NCBI GenBank assembly: GCA_000716465.1 | Contig: JNWL01000002.1 | Location: 310,001 to 374,000 of the forward strand | Length of the DNA: 64,000 bases | From: Streptomyces bikiniensis | GTDB lineage: Bacteria > Actinomycetota > Actinomycetes > Streptomycetales > Streptomycetaceae | Direction: 5' to 3' | Shown: positions 1 through 8,705 of the stretch, in pieces | Layout of the letters: each line of letters starts with the position of its first letter | Position numbering within the stretch: the stretch's first letter is position 1 | Notes under the pieces: model-generated | What the model was told of the DNA's origin: nothing | Database searches by the model: none | Seen by the model: the letters and a program-made list of their open reading frames with translations, nothing else | Translations under genes and position numbers: made by a program

Positions 1-1
1 C

Positions 2-1354
2 TTCATCGGCATCGGCGGTGCCGGAATGTCGGGCATCGCGAAGATCCTCGCCCAGCGCGGCGCCAAGGTCGCCGGCAGCGACGCCAAGGAGTCCGCGACC
101 GCCGAGGCCCTGCGCGCCCTCGGCGTCACCGTGCACATCGGCCACGCCGCCGAGCACCTGGCCGACGACGCCTCCGCCGTCGTCGTCTCCAGCGCCATCC
201 GCGCCGACAACCCCGAGCTGGCCCGCGCCGCCGAGCTCGGCATCCCGGTCGTGCACCGCTCCGACGCGCTCGCCTCCCTCATGGACGGCCTGCGCGCGAT
301 CGCGGTCGCCGGTACGCACGGCAAGACGACGACCACCTCGATGCTGGCCGTCGCCCTCGGTCACCTCGGCCTGGACCCCTCGTACGCCATCGGCGGCGAC
401 CTGGCGGGCCCCGGCACCAACGCGCGGCACGGCGACGGCGAGGTCTTCGTCGCCGAGGCCGACGAGAGCGACCGCAGCTTCCAGAAGTACGACCCCGAGG
501 TCGCGATCGTCCTCAACGTCGAGCTGGACCACCACGCGAACTACGCCTCCATGGACGAGATCTACGAGTCCTTCGAGGCCTTCACCGCCAAGATCCGCCC
601 CGGTGGCACCCTCGTCGTGGGCGAGCACGCCGGCGCGCGCGAGCTGGCCCGCCGGGTCGCGGACCGCGAGGGCCTGGAGGTCGTCACGGTCGGCGAGTCC
701 GAGGACTCCGACGCCCGCATCCTGAAGATCGTCCCGAACGGCATGAGGAGCGAGGTGACCGTCGCCCTCGACGGCGCCGAGCACACCTTCACCGTCTCGG
801 TCCCCGGCCGCCACTACGCCCACAACGCGGCCGCCGCCCTCGCCGCCGGCGCCCGCGTCGGCATCGACCCGGCCGAGCTGGCCCGGGCCCTCACCGCCTA
901 CACCGGCGTCGGCCGCCGCCTCCAGCTCAAGGGCGAGGCGAAGGGCGTGCAGGTCATCGACTCGTACGCGCACCACCCCACCGAGATGACCGCCGACCTG
1001 GAGGCCATGCGGGGCGCCGCCGGGGACGCCCGGCTGCTCGTCGTCTTCCAGCCGCACCTGTTCTCCCGCACCCAGGAGCTGGGCGAGGAGATGGGCGAGG
1101 CGCTGGCCCTCGCGGACGCCTCCGTCGTCCTCGACATCTACCCGGCCCGCGAGGACCCGATCCCGGGCGTCACCAGCGAGCTGATCGTCGAGGCCGCCCG
1201 GAAGGCCGGCGCCGACGTGACGCCCGTCCACAACAAGGGCGCCGTGCCCGAGATCGTCGAGGGAATGGCGGGCCCCGGCGATCTCGTTCTCACCATGGGG
1301 GCGGGCGACGTCACGGACCTCGGCCCGCGCATCCTGGACCACCTGTCGAAGTAG
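2..1354 (+). CDS. murC: UDP-N-acetylmuramate--L-alanine ligase (5' end outside window)
   Basis: MurC adds L-alanine to UDP-MurNAc using ATP, the first cytoplasmic amino-acid addition of peptidoglycan precursor synthesis. The reading frame is already open at base 2 with the family's N-terminal FIGIGGAGMSG nucleotide-binding motif, so the true start lies just left of the window. Further Mur-ligase hallmarks are the P-loop GTHGKTTTT near 311-337, EADESDRSF near 460-482, the central LNVELDHHANY block and DSYAHHPTEM near 960-988. The C-terminus is complete and ends in TAG at 1352-1354. The msrB gene starts 39 bp downstream on the same strand and may share the transcript. Identification is firm; only the start is missing. 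Confidence 0.97.
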   Translation, partial: FIGIGGAGMSGIAKILAQRGAKVAGSDAKESATAEALRALGVTVHIGHAAEHLADDASAVVVSSAIRADNPELARAAELGIPVVHRSDALASLMDGLRAIAVAGTHGKTTTTSMLAVALGHLGLDPSYAIGGDLAGPGTNARHGDGEVFVAEADESDRSFQKYDPEVAIVLNVELDHHANYASMDEIYESFEAFTAKIRPGGTLVVGEHAGARELARRVADREGLEVVTVGESEDSDARILKIVPNGMRSEVTVALDGAEHTFTVSVPGRHYAHNAAAALAAGARVGIDPAELARALTAYTGVGRRLQLKGEAKGVQVIDSYAHHPTEMTADLEAMRGAAGDARLLVVFQPHLFSRTQELGEEMGEALALADASVVLDIYPAREDPIPGVTSELIVEAARKAGADVTPVHNKGAVPEIVEGMAGPGDLVLTMGAGDVTDLGPRILDHLSK

Positions 1355-1393
1355 CGCGAAGCGGAAGCGGCGCGGAGCAGAGGGAGCGAGCCC

Positions 1394-1801
1394 ATGGCGT
1401 ACGACGTCGAGAAGCCGGACGAGCAGTGGCGTGCGGAGCTGACCCCGGCGGAGTACCAGGTGCTGCGCCGGGCGGGCACCGAGCCCGCCTTCCGCGGCGA
1501 GTACACCGACACCACCACCCGGGGCGTCTACTCCTGCCGGGCATGCGGCGCGGAGCTGTTCACCTCGAACCAGAAGTTCTCCTCGCACTGCGGCTGGCCG
1601 TCCTTCTACGACCCGAAGGACTCCGACGCGGTCGAGCTGGTCGAGGACCGCTCCCACGGCATGGTCCGCACCGAGGTCCGCTGCTCGCGCTGCGGATCGC
1701 ACCTGGGCCACGTCTTCGAGGGCGAGGGCTACCCGACCCCGACGGACCAGCGGTACTGCATCAACTCGATCTCGCTGCGCCTGGAGCCGACGGAGGGCTG
1801 A
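1394..1801 (+). CDS. msrB: peptide-methionine (R)-S-oxide reductase
   Basis: MsrB reduces methionine-R-sulfoxide residues in oxidised proteins, a cytoplasmic repair function. The 135-residue protein has the full family pattern: two CxxC pairs (CRAC near residue 49 and CSRC near residue 97) expected to hold structural zinc, the GWPSFYDP core, and the catalytic RYCINS motif near the C-terminus. Length matches single-domain MsrB proteins. An AGAGGGAG ribosome-binding sequence sits just before the ATG. It lies 39 bp after murC, so cotranscription is possible. A strong hairpin starting at 1822 probably ends the transcript. Confidence 0.96.
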   Translation: MAYDVEKPDEQWRAELTPAEYQVLRRAGTEPAFRGEYTDTTTRGVYSCRACGAELFTSNQKFSSHCGWPSFYDPKDSDAVELVEDRSHGMVRTEVRCSRCGSHLGHVFEGEGYPTPTDQRYCINSISLRLEPTEG

Positions 1802-1821
1802 CGGCGACGTCCCGGGACCGA

Positions 1822-1861
1822 GGGGCGGGGCAGGACGGTTTCGACCGTCCCGCCCCGCCCC
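1822..1861 (+). terminator. Rho-independent-type terminator hairpin after msrB
   Basis: Two 18-bp arms (1822-1839 and 1844-1861) pair with a single mismatch around a TTCG tetraloop. The hairpin starts 20 bp after the msrB stop. It lacks a clear U-tract, as is common in very GC-rich actinobacteria. Confidence 0.85.
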
Positions 1862-2112
1862 TCCGCCGTTTCGGAACGCCCCCGGCACACGTGCGCGCGG
1901 ATCACACGTGCGCGCGGATCACATGTGCAAGCGTCGGGAACGATCGCCTGGTCGATGAGTCGCAACAGGCGAGCGCTATGTGAATCCTCTAAATGTGAAG
2001 TACCCAATGGTTGTTTAGTCCGTTTTTGTCTATCGATAGGTCACTAACTAGGGGTTCCTGCTGAGGATCCGTGTGGATCGAGCGGGCGACTTCTCGTAAA
2101 TTTTTCAGGCAA
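1862..2112. other. AT-rich intergenic region with palindrome
   Basis: No convincing gene is seen here. From about 1975 to 2115 the base composition drops sharply compared with the surroundings. It includes the perfect palindrome CTATCGATAG (2030-2039), runs such as GTTTTTGTC and AAATTTTTC, and frequent stop codons in all frames. It lies between msrB (+) and the convergent end of a lipoprotein gene (-). It could be a regulatory or untranslated region, a small RNA locus or the scar of inserted DNA; the sequence alone does not decide. Confidence 0.5.
1886..1930. repeat. 17-bp tandem direct repeats
   Basis: The unit CACACGTGCGCGCGGAT occurs twice without a gap (1886-1902 and 1903-1919). A degenerate third copy beginning CACATGTGCAA follows (1920-1930). 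Each copy carries a CACGTG or CATGTG hexamer, so it could be an iterated protein-binding site. Confidence 0.8.
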
Positions 2113-2673
2113 TTATTTCGCAACTGCGAACGGTCCGCTCTGGGGTGCGACGCACGCCGTGACGAGGGTCCTCTCACCGTCCACCGAGCCGTCGAGGCAG
2201 AGCCGGCCGCCCTTGTCGCGCAGGTCGAGGGCGAACGTCGTGGCCGTGCCCGACCGCCGGAGCCCGTGGATGCGCTCGTCGACGTAGCCGAGGTCGTTCA
2301 GCACCTTCCTGACCTTCTCCGGAGTGGGGTCCGCCAGCTCCCAGACCGCCCGGCTGATGCGCTCCTCGTGCAGGGCGCTCGCACACCAGTCGCGGGCGTT
2401 CAGCTCCACCTCGGGGCCCGAGGTGGGAGCGGGTGCGGCCGCGTCGCCCGGGGGCTTCTCCACGGGGCCCGGCGCGGGGCACGACCGCGCCACCCGATCG
2501 AGCATCGCGGTGAACGCCGTGGCGGTCGGAGCGGCGGAAGGTCCGGCCTGCACGCTTGCCGCACCGCCCTGGGGGGACCCGCAGGCCACGAGCGCCAGCG
2601 AGGCGAGCGCAGCTGCCGCGAGAGCGCTCCCCGGGCGGGTGAACAGGGGCTTCGGAGAAGGGGTTTCCGTCAT
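2113..2673 (-). CDS. putative small secreted lipoprotein
   Basis: Predicted lipid-anchored exported protein of 186 residues; no function is recognised. The ATG at 2673 is chosen because it gives a compact signal peptide (basic start, hydrophobic AAAALASLA segment) ending in the lipobox LVAC at about residues 24-27. Longer in-frame starts would add an unlikely arginine-rich leader. After the anchor comes an Ala/Pro/Gly linker. A roughly 110-residue globular region follows with two cysteines near the end (LCLDG and VTACV) that may form a disulfide. It is transcribed alone, convergent with msrB. No strong ribosome-binding site is visible, so the start is only moderately sure. Confidence 0.75.
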   Translation of the reverse strand: MTETPSPKPLFTRPGSALAAAALASLALVACGSPQGGAASVQAGPSAAPTATAFTAMLDRVARSCPAPGPVEKPPGDAAAPAPTSGPEVELNARDWCASALHEERISRAVWELADPTPEKVRKVLNDLGYVDERIHGLRRSGTATTFALDLRDKGGRLCLDGSVDGERTLVTACVAPQSGPFAVAK

Positions 2674-2890
2674 GCCGACAGTCTGTGACGGGTGCTCAGT
2701 GCGCACATGAGTACGCGTACTCAATCGGCTCCGCACGCGCGGCGGCGACCGCCGGGGGCACTTCACTGGTGCAAGCGGACGAGCCCGGCCGGCCGCGGCG
2801 GAAGCACCTTGTGCAGGTGATCGACGGCTGCCTAATGTCCGCAGCGATCACCAACGATCACCCATCAGGAACGACACGAGGGGGGAACTC

Positions 2891-4555
2891 GTGCGCAGAA
2901 TTGCGCTTCCTGCCATCGCCGCGCTGTCCATGGCGCTGCTCCTGCCGCAGCAGTCCGTGGCGCTCGCACCCGCCGCCCAGCCGCAGGCCGCCGCCCAGCC
3001 GCAGGCCGCGGCGGAGGTCCCGGACCAGCCGCTGGCCGAGGGCACGCTGTCCACGATCGGCCCCGGTCAGTACTCGACCGCGGACAAGACCTTCGAGGTC
3101 GCCGAGCACGACGTGGACACCGCCCTCATCGGGCGCCGGCACACCGTCGCCGCGCAGCCCGACGGCGGCCTCGCCAGGCCCGAGTCCGCGCCCGCCACCC
3201 GCCCCGAGATGGGCGTCTTCGGCCCCAGCTGGGAGGCCGAGTTCGTCGGCGGCCAGCTCAACCGGAAGCTGGAGCAGCAGGGCGACAAGATCGTCGTCAC
3301 CGACCTCGGCGTCGACGAGAAGATCACGTACGCCCTCAAGTCGAGCATCGACTACCCGGACGGCGGCAGCCTCAAGAAGTACGCGACCGCCGACGGCTCC
3401 CAGGTCACGGCGACCTCCCGGTGGAACGACGCCACCGGCACCCTGGTGACGTCCGTCGTCGAGGTGCTCGGCGTGGACCTCACCGCCGTCGCCGCGGGCG
3501 ACGACGCCTTCACCGACGCCGCCGGCAACCCGATCCCGGCCGCGGACCTCAAGCCCACCTACAAGTGGCAGCAGGCCGCCACCGGCACCGACAAGTGGCG
3601 CGTCACCAGCGTCGGCAACAACGTCTACGCCACCACGGTCCAGTACGACTCCAAGGGCCGCATCTCCAAGATCACGACCCCCGCCGCCGGCGAGCGGCCC
3701 GCCACGTCCACCTCGGTCGCCTACGCGACCGCGACCACGGCCGCCGGCGGCTCCTTCGGCGACTACACGGGCCGCGTCAAGCAGATCACCGTCACCGAGG
3801 GGGCCACCACGCAGACCCTCGCCCGGTACGCCTACGACTCCTCCGGCCTGCTGCGCACGGTCACCGACCCGAGCGAGGCCGCCGAGCCGCGGGCCACCTA
3901 CGGCTACGACGCCTCCCAGCGCCTCGCCGACATCGCCTCGCCGACCAACGGCAGCTGGGACCTGACCTTCCCGGCCGCTTCCGCGGCCCCGACCGCCGTC
4001 CTCGACGGCGAGGCCGTCCCGACCCCCGGCACGCCGGTCGAGGGCGACGCCCCGGGCGACGGCACGGGCACCACCACCCCGCCGCCCGCCTCGGACTTCC
4101 CCGGCGGTGAGATCACCGACCCGACGTCCTACCCGGCGAAGTGCAGCTGGGTGCGGCACTGGCTGTACTACTGGAAGTCCGGCTGCACCTCCAAGGTGGC
4201 GCACTACGGCTGGCGCTCGCCCCAGTGGAAGAAGACCCCCACGGGTTACTGGGTGCGCGGCATCAACCACGACCACTGCACCACGGCGCCCGACAAGCCG
4301 CTCGGCTACAACTTCATCCCCGCCTGCGACATGCACGACTACGGGTACGGCCTGATCGGCAACTCGTACAAGGGCTACAGGTACTACCTGTCGCGCAACA
4401 AGGGCCTGTCCGTGGACGCCGTCTTCTACAGCACGCTCTACAGCAAGACCTGCTCCGCCTACTTCTTCAAGAGCACCTGCCGCTCCCTCGCCAACACGTA
4501 CTTCGGGGCGGTGACGGTCTTCGGCCGGGCGAAGAACGGCGCGAAGGCGACCTGA
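2891..4555 (+). CDS. secreted YD-repeat protein with C-terminal phospholipase A2 domain
   Basis: Predicted exported enzyme that would hydrolyse the sn-2 ester of phospholipids. The 554-residue product starts at GTG behind a GAGGGGGGAA Shine-Dalgarno stretch and has a signal peptide ending near residue 25. Residues roughly 50-380 form an RHS/YD-type beta region with motifs such as ARYAYDSSGLLRTVTD and TYGYDASQRLADI. After a Pro/Gly/Thr linker, residues about 415-550 match the small prokaryotic phospholipase A2 family, with CDMHDYGYG containing the catalytic His-Asp pair (His482-Asp483) and several cysteines for disulfides. Known secreted streptomycete PLA2 enzymes are much shorter, so this is a fusion. 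Enzyme, toxin or both are possible; the PLA2 assignment is strong and the biological target is inferred. Confidence 0.85.
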   Translation: MRRIALPAIAALSMALLLPQQSVALAPAAQPQAAAQPQAAAEVPDQPLAEGTLSTIGPGQYSTADKTFEVAEHDVDTALIGRRHTVAAQPDGGLARPESAPATRPEMGVFGPSWEAEFVGGQLNRKLEQQGDKIVVTDLGVDEKITYALKSSIDYPDGGSLKKYATADGSQVTATSRWNDATGTLVTSVVEVLGVDLTAVAAGDDAFTDAAGNPIPAADLKPTYKWQQAATGTDKWRVTSVGNNVYATTVQYDSKGRISKITTPAAGERPATSTSVAYATATTAAGGSFGDYTGRVKQITVTEGATTQTLARYAYDSSGLLRTVTDPSEAAEPRATYGYDASQRLADIASPTNGSWDLTFPAASAAPTAVLDGEAVPTPGTPVEGDAPGDGTGTTTPPPASDFPGGEITDPTSYPAKCSWVRHWLYYWKSGCTSKVAHYGWRSPQWKKTPTGYWVRGINHDHCTTAPDKPLGYNFIPACDMHDYGYGLIGNSYKGYRYYLSRNKGLSVDAVFYSTLYSKTCSAYFFKSTCRSLANTYFGAVTVFGRAKNGAKAT

Positions 4556-4561
4556 CGCCGG

Positions 4562-4653
4562 GCACGGACCCCTGACGTCCCCCGGGCACGGACCCCTGAA
4601 GTCCTCCGGCACGGACCTCTGACGTCCCCCGACACGGACCCCTGACGGACCGC
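4562..4653. repeat. four imperfect 23-24-bp tandem repeats
   Basis: Units begin at 4562, 4586, 4609 and 4632, sharing the core CACGGACCCCTGACGTCC with small changes. They lie immediately after the phospholipase stop codon and before a terminator hairpin, so they are part of the 3' untranslated region. Confidence 0.8.
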
Positions 4654-4669
4654 GTCCCCCGGTCGAGAA

Positions 4670-4701
4670 GGGCCGGGCGGCACAGCACCGCCGCCCGGCC
4701 C
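4670..4701 (+). terminator. terminator hairpin after the phospholipase gene
   Basis: Perfect 11-bp arms (4670-4680 and 4691-4701) surround a 10-nt loop. The hairpin lies between two same-strand secreted-protein genes, which separates their transcription units. Confidence 0.75.
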
Positions 4702-4795
4702 CTCCGCACCCCGCCCCTTCGTCCCCCGTCCCCACGGACCCGGCCGCGCCCGCCCCTCCGGGCGGCCCACCGGGCCCCCTGCTTCCCGAGGCACC

Positions 4796-7588
4796 ATGAA
4801 GAGAACGATCCGGGCCGCGGTCGTCGCCCTCGCGATCACCACGACCCTCGGCGCGGCGCCGGCCCTGGCCGCCGCCCCGACGAACACCCCCGACACGCCG
4901 GCGGTCACGGCCGAGACCGTCGACCCGCCGCTGTACGAGCGGACCGCCGACGGCGACACCGTCCGCGTCAACGTCCTCACCGAGAGCCGCACGGACCTCC
5001 CCGAGGCCGCCACCGCGGGCGAGACGAAGCAGAAGTTCGAGACCCTGCCGGTGGTCACCCTCAGGGTGGACCGGGCGGGCCTGGACCGGCTCGCCGCCCA
5101 GCCGGGCGTGGTGAGCGTCACCGAGGACAGGCCGGAGCCGCCGACCCTGGACCAGAGCGTCCCGCTCATCGGCGGCGACGCGGCCGCCAAGGCCGGCAAG
5201 ACCGGCACGGGCACCGCCGTCGCCGTCCTGGACACCGGCGTCGCCACCCAGCACCCGTTCCTGAAGGGCCGGGTCAAGGCCGAGGCCTGCTTCTCCCCGA
5301 TCGACCCCGACCTGGGCGCCACCAGCCTCTGCCCCGACGGCACCGAGCGGCAGGAGGGCCCCGGCTCCGCCGACGCCGACTCCGGCCCCTGCGCGACCCT
5401 GAACGCCTGCGACCACGGGACCCACGTGGCCGGCATCGCCGCGGGCAAGGGCACGGGCGCCACCGGCGCCCCGAAGACCGGGGTCGCCCCCGGCGCCGAC
5501 ATCGTCGCCCTCCAGGTCTTCTCCCGGTTCGACACCGTCGACGCCTGCGCCGGCGAGGCGCCGTGCGTCGCCAGCTTCCCCAGCGCCCAGCTCGCCGCCC
5601 TGGAGAAGGTGCTGCAGCTCAAGCAGGCCGGGACGCCGCTCGTCGCGGCGAACCTCAGCCTCGGCGGCGGCCACTACACCGCCGCCTGCGACGGCGACCC
5701 GCGCAAGGCGGCGATCGACAAGCTGCTCGGCGCCGGCGTCGCCACCGTGGTCGCGGCCGGCAACAACGGCTACACCGACGCGGTCAGCGTCCCCGGCTGC
5801 ATCTCCTCCGCCGTCACGGTCGGCTCCACCACCGACGACGACGAGCTGTCCGCCTTCACCAACCGGGGCCGGCTGCTCGACCTGTTCGCCCCCGGCACGA
5901 GCATCGTCTCCTCGGTGCCCGGCGGCAACTACGCCTCGAAGAACGGCACCTCCATGGCCGCCCCGCACGTGGCGGGCGCCTTCGCCGTGCTCAAGCAGGC
6001 CTACCCGACCAAGAGCGTCGCGGACCTCACGGCCCTGCTGAAGAACAGCGGCCGGAGCATCGTCTACACGGGCGCCACCACCTCCCGCATCGACCTCGGC
6101 GCGGCGCTGGGCGGCGGCGGCAACCCGCCCCGGCCCAGCGGCATGACCGACTTCAACGGCGACGGCGTCGAGGACATCGCGATCTCCGACACCCAGGCCA
6201 CCGTCGGCACGGCCGCCCGGGCCGGCCTGATCCGCGTCGTGTACGGCGGCGGCAAGGGCACCGTCGAGATCAGCCAGGACCTGGACTGGGTGCCGGGCGG
6301 CTCCGAGGCGGACGACTACTTCGGCGAGACCCTCGCCACCGTCGACTACAACAAGGACGGCTTCACCGACCTGGTCGTCGGCACCCCGAGCGAGGACCTC
6401 GGCACCGCCACCAACGCCGGCATGGTCGACATCCTGTACGGCGCCGCCGGCGGACTGGGCACGGGCGCCACCAAGGTCACGCACTTCGAGCAGGGGTCGG
6501 GCACCGGGGCGATCGCCGCCTCGGCCTCCGAGACGGGCGACCGCATGGGCCAGTCGCTCGCGGCCGCGGTCAACGACGCCGGCCGCCCGTACCTGCTGAT
6601 CGGCCTGCCCGGCGAGGCCCTCGGCACGCTCACCCAGGCGGGTTCCGTCTTCTACGTGCACGGCGGCACGACCCTGACGATCAACCAGGACAAGCCCGGC
6701 GTCCCCGGCGACCCCGAGAAGGACGACAACTTCGGCTTCTCGCTGGCCGCTGACTCCAACTACATCGCCATCGGCTCCCCCAACGAGTCCATCGGCACCA
6801 AGGCGAAGTCGGGCGGCGTCGTCATCTTCGACGCCAACGCGTACGAGACCGACGGCCGGCCGGCCACCCTGTCCTGGCTCGACCAGGACAACGCGGCCAT
6901 CTCCGGCGGCACCGAGGCGGGCGACCAGTTCGGCTACGCGGTGGCCATCGCCCCGTTCCGCGCCACGGGCGCCCCCGCCCCCACCGAGTCGATCCTCGCG
7001 ATCGGTTCGCCCGGCGAGAGCGTGGTCGTGGGCACCGAGGACCGGCTCAACGCGGGCCGCGTGGTGCAGGTCCGGATCAAGCCCGACGGCACCTGGAGCT
7101 ATCTGCGCGAGCTCAAGCAGGGCACCGCGGACGACGAGGTGTCCGGCACCTCCGAGACCGGTGACCGCATGGGCGAGACGCTGACCGCCGTCAACACCGC
7201 CCCGAACGCGGTGAGCACCGTCGCCTCCATGCGCCTCGCGGTCGGCGCGCCCGGCGAGGCCCTCGGCACCGCGACCAGGGCCGGCGCGGTCCACACGTTC
7301 TCCATGGCCGGCTCGGCCGGGGCGAACGACCGCTGGATCGAGGCGGGCGACGGCGACGGCATCCCCGGGACGCCCGGCGCCAACCAGGAACTCGGCAAGA
7401 ACATCCACTTCACCGCGACCAGGCTGTACGTGGGGATGCCGTTCGGGCCGAACGCCGCCGGCGCGCTCTACGCGCTGCCGATGTCCAACGTGACCCAGGG
7501 CGGTACGGTCGCTCCCGTGACCACGTACAAGCCGGGCTCGGGCGGCCTGCCCGCCAACGGCGTGGCCTTCGGGTACGCCGCGCGTTAG
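4796..7588 (+). CDS. secreted subtilisin-like serine protease with FG-GAP repeats
   Basis: Extracellular S8-family endopeptidase of 930 residues. A signal peptide (residues 1-25) is followed by an I9-like propeptide region. The catalytic domain has Asp in AVLDTGVATQHP (about residue 145), His in CDHGTHVAGIAAG (about 205) and Ser in NGTSMAAPHVAGA (about 385). From about residue 445 to the end there are several FG-GAP/integrin-alpha-like beta-propeller units with calcium-binding loops such as DFNGDGVEDIAI and DYNKDGFTDLVV, and repeated GDxxGxSL motifs. The propeller probably mediates substrate or surface binding. The gene stands alone between two terminator hairpins. Protease identity is firm; the substrate is unknown. 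Confidence 0.95.
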   Translation: MKRTIRAAVVALAITTTLGAAPALAAAPTNTPDTPAVTAETVDPPLYERTADGDTVRVNVLTESRTDLPEAATAGETKQKFETLPVVTLRVDRAGLDRLAAQPGVVSVTEDRPEPPTLDQSVPLIGGDAAAKAGKTGTGTAVAVLDTGVATQHPFLKGRVKAEACFSPIDPDLGATSLCPDGTERQEGPGSADADSGPCATLNACDHGTHVAGIAAGKGTGATGAPKTGVAPGADIVALQVFSRFDTVDACAGEAPCVASFPSAQLAALEKVLQLKQAGTPLVAANLSLGGGHYTAACDGDPRKAAIDKLLGAGVATVVAAGNNGYTDAVSVPGCISSAVTVGSTTDDDELSAFTNRGRLLDLFAPGTSIVSSVPGGNYASKNGTSMAAPHVAGAFAVLKQAYPTKSVADLTALLKNSGRSIVYTGATTSRIDLGAALGGGGNPPRPSGMTDFNGDGVEDIAISDTQATVGTAARAGLIRVVYGGGKGTVEISQDLDWVPGGSEADDYFGETLATVDYNKDGFTDLVVGTPSEDLGTATNAGMVDILYGAAGGLGTGATKVTHFEQGSGTGAIAASASETGDRMGQSLAAAVNDAGRPYLLIGLPGEALGTLTQAGSVFYVHGGTTLTINQDKPGVPGDPEKDDNFGFSLAADSNYIAIGSPNESIGTKAKSGGVVIFDANAYETDGRPATLSWLDQDNAAISGGTEAGDQFGYAVAIAPFRATGAPAPTESILAIGSPGESVVVGTEDRLNAGRVVQVRIKPDGTWSYLRELKQGTADDEVSGTSETGDRMGETLTAVNTAPNAVSTVASMRLAVGAPGEALGTATRAGAVHTFSMAGSAGANDRWIEAGDGDGIPGTPGANQELGKNIHFTATRLYVGMPFGPNAAGALYALPMSNVTQGGTVAPVTTYKPGSGGLPANGVAFGYAAR

Positions 7589-7597
7589 GCACTCCGG

Positions 7598-7624
7598 GGT
7601 GCGCACCCGGTCCGGGTGCGCACC
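7598..7624. terminator. bidirectional terminator hairpin
   Basis: Perfect 12-bp arms (7598-7609 and 7613-7624) with a 3-nt loop sit between the convergent ends of the protease gene (+) and the zinc-finger gene (-), so the hairpin can serve both strands. Confidence 0.85.
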
Positions 7625-7638
7625 ACCCGGGAAGCGGC

Positions 7639-8691
7639 TCAGCTCGGAGAGGGCTCCGGGGTGAGCCGCTCCCGGCCGATCCGGGAGCCCGACTTGTAGA
7701 TGCTGACGGTGCCGTCGCGGATGACGTAGCGGTACGGGCGGTTGTTCGCCTCGTACCCGGTGCTCGTCTTCTTCGCCGGCATGGCGATGCCCTCCTCGCG
7801 CCCGTCCCTGAACTCGCCGTAGTAGTACAGCTTCCCGCCCGTCGTGCGGCACAGGGTGATCCGGTGCTCGTCCGTGCGGAACGCGGCGACCAGCGCGGCC
7901 CCCTCGCCGCTCGGCAGCGCGGACGCGATCCGGGACGGGCACGCGGTGCCGGTCGCGGTCGGCCGCGCCGTCGGCTTCCCTTCGTCCGGACCGCCGGAGT
8001 CGAGGGCTCCGACGACGAGGCTCTGCACGACGCCCAGCAGGACGAGCCCGCCCACCACGCCGAGGCAGCTGTACAGACAGCCGTGCGACTTCTTCGCCGG
8101 AGCCCGGTACGGCGCCCCGGACGGCCCCCGGTGCGGAGCCCGGGGCGGCGGGGTGCGGACGGGAGGCGCGTACGGGGGCGGGGCCTCCGCGCGCGGCGGC
8201 GCCGGGGTGTAGCCGGTGCCGCCCGTCGGCGGGTAGAAGACGCCCGTCGGCCGCGGCGGGGTCGTCCTCCGGGGGGCCGCCTTCTTCGCCGGGCGCGGCC
8301 TCGACGCCGTCCCGGACGACGCCGGCTTCGGTGGCGTGGCCTTCGAGGCGGTCGTCTTCTTCGGGGCGGCGGCCCCGGGCGCCGCCTTCTTCCCGTCCGC
8401 CGCCTTCTTCGCGGTCGTCGTCTTCTTCGGGGCGGGGCCGCTGCTCGTCCTCCAGCTCTTGCCGCAGCCGACGCAGCTGAGGTTCCGCGCGCTGTTGGTG
8501 GCCCGGCACGTGCCGCACCGCCAGTCGCCGGCCGGCCGCGCGGGTGACGGGCGCTCGGCCGCGGGGCGCGACGGGGCGGCGGGCCGCGGCATCGGAGCCC
8601 GCCGGTCCGACCCGCAGATGACGCAGACCGCATCCTCCGGTCCGTTGTTGCTGTCGCAGTCCGCGCACTTCCAGTTGGCCGAGTCCGCCAC
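7639..8691 (-). CDS. membrane protein with two RanBP2-type zinc fingers
   Basis: Protein of 350 residues, last gene of the minus-strand signalling cluster. The GTG at 8691 is chosen because AGGAGGGA precedes it at good spacing; upstream codons belong to the neighbouring gene. Residues 7-26 (W7, C9, C12, C23, C26) and 57-76 (W57, C59, C62, C73, C76) are two RanBP2-like WxCxxC-x10-CxxC zinc ribbons. A long Lys/Ala/Pro/Thr-rich disordered linker follows, then one transmembrane helix near residues 205-230 (LGVVGGLVLLGVVQSLVV) and a C-terminal domain of about 100 residues that would lie outside the membrane. RanBP2 fingers usually bind RNA or ubiquitin in eukaryotes; the role here is unknown. It starts 14 bp after the upstream stop. 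Confidence 0.8.
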   Translation of the reverse strand: MADSANWKCADCDSNNGPEDAVCVICGSDRRAPMPRPAAPSRPAAERPSPARPAGDWRCGTCRATNSARNLSCVGCGKSWRTSSGPAPKKTTTAKKAADGKKAAPGAAAPKKTTASKATPPKPASSGTASRPRPAKKAAPRRTTPPRPTGVFYPPTGGTGYTPAPPRAEAPPPYAPPVRTPPPRAPHRGPSGAPYRAPAKKSHGCLYSCLGVVGGLVLLGVVQSLVVGALDSGGPDEGKPTARPTATGTACPSRIASALPSGEGAALVAAFRTDEHRITLCRTTGGKLYYYGEFRDGREEGIAMPAKKTSTGYEANNRPYRYVIRDGTVSIYKSGSRIGRERLTPEPSPS

Positions 8692-8705
8692 CCCTGTCGT
8701 CCCTC

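Noticed and set aside
2858..8668. Very long open frame on the minus strand opposite the phospholipase and protease genes
   Set aside because: It is the mirror of two well-supported plus-strand genes. Its product is a low-complexity Gly/Arg/Val string typical of antisense frames in very GC-rich DNA.
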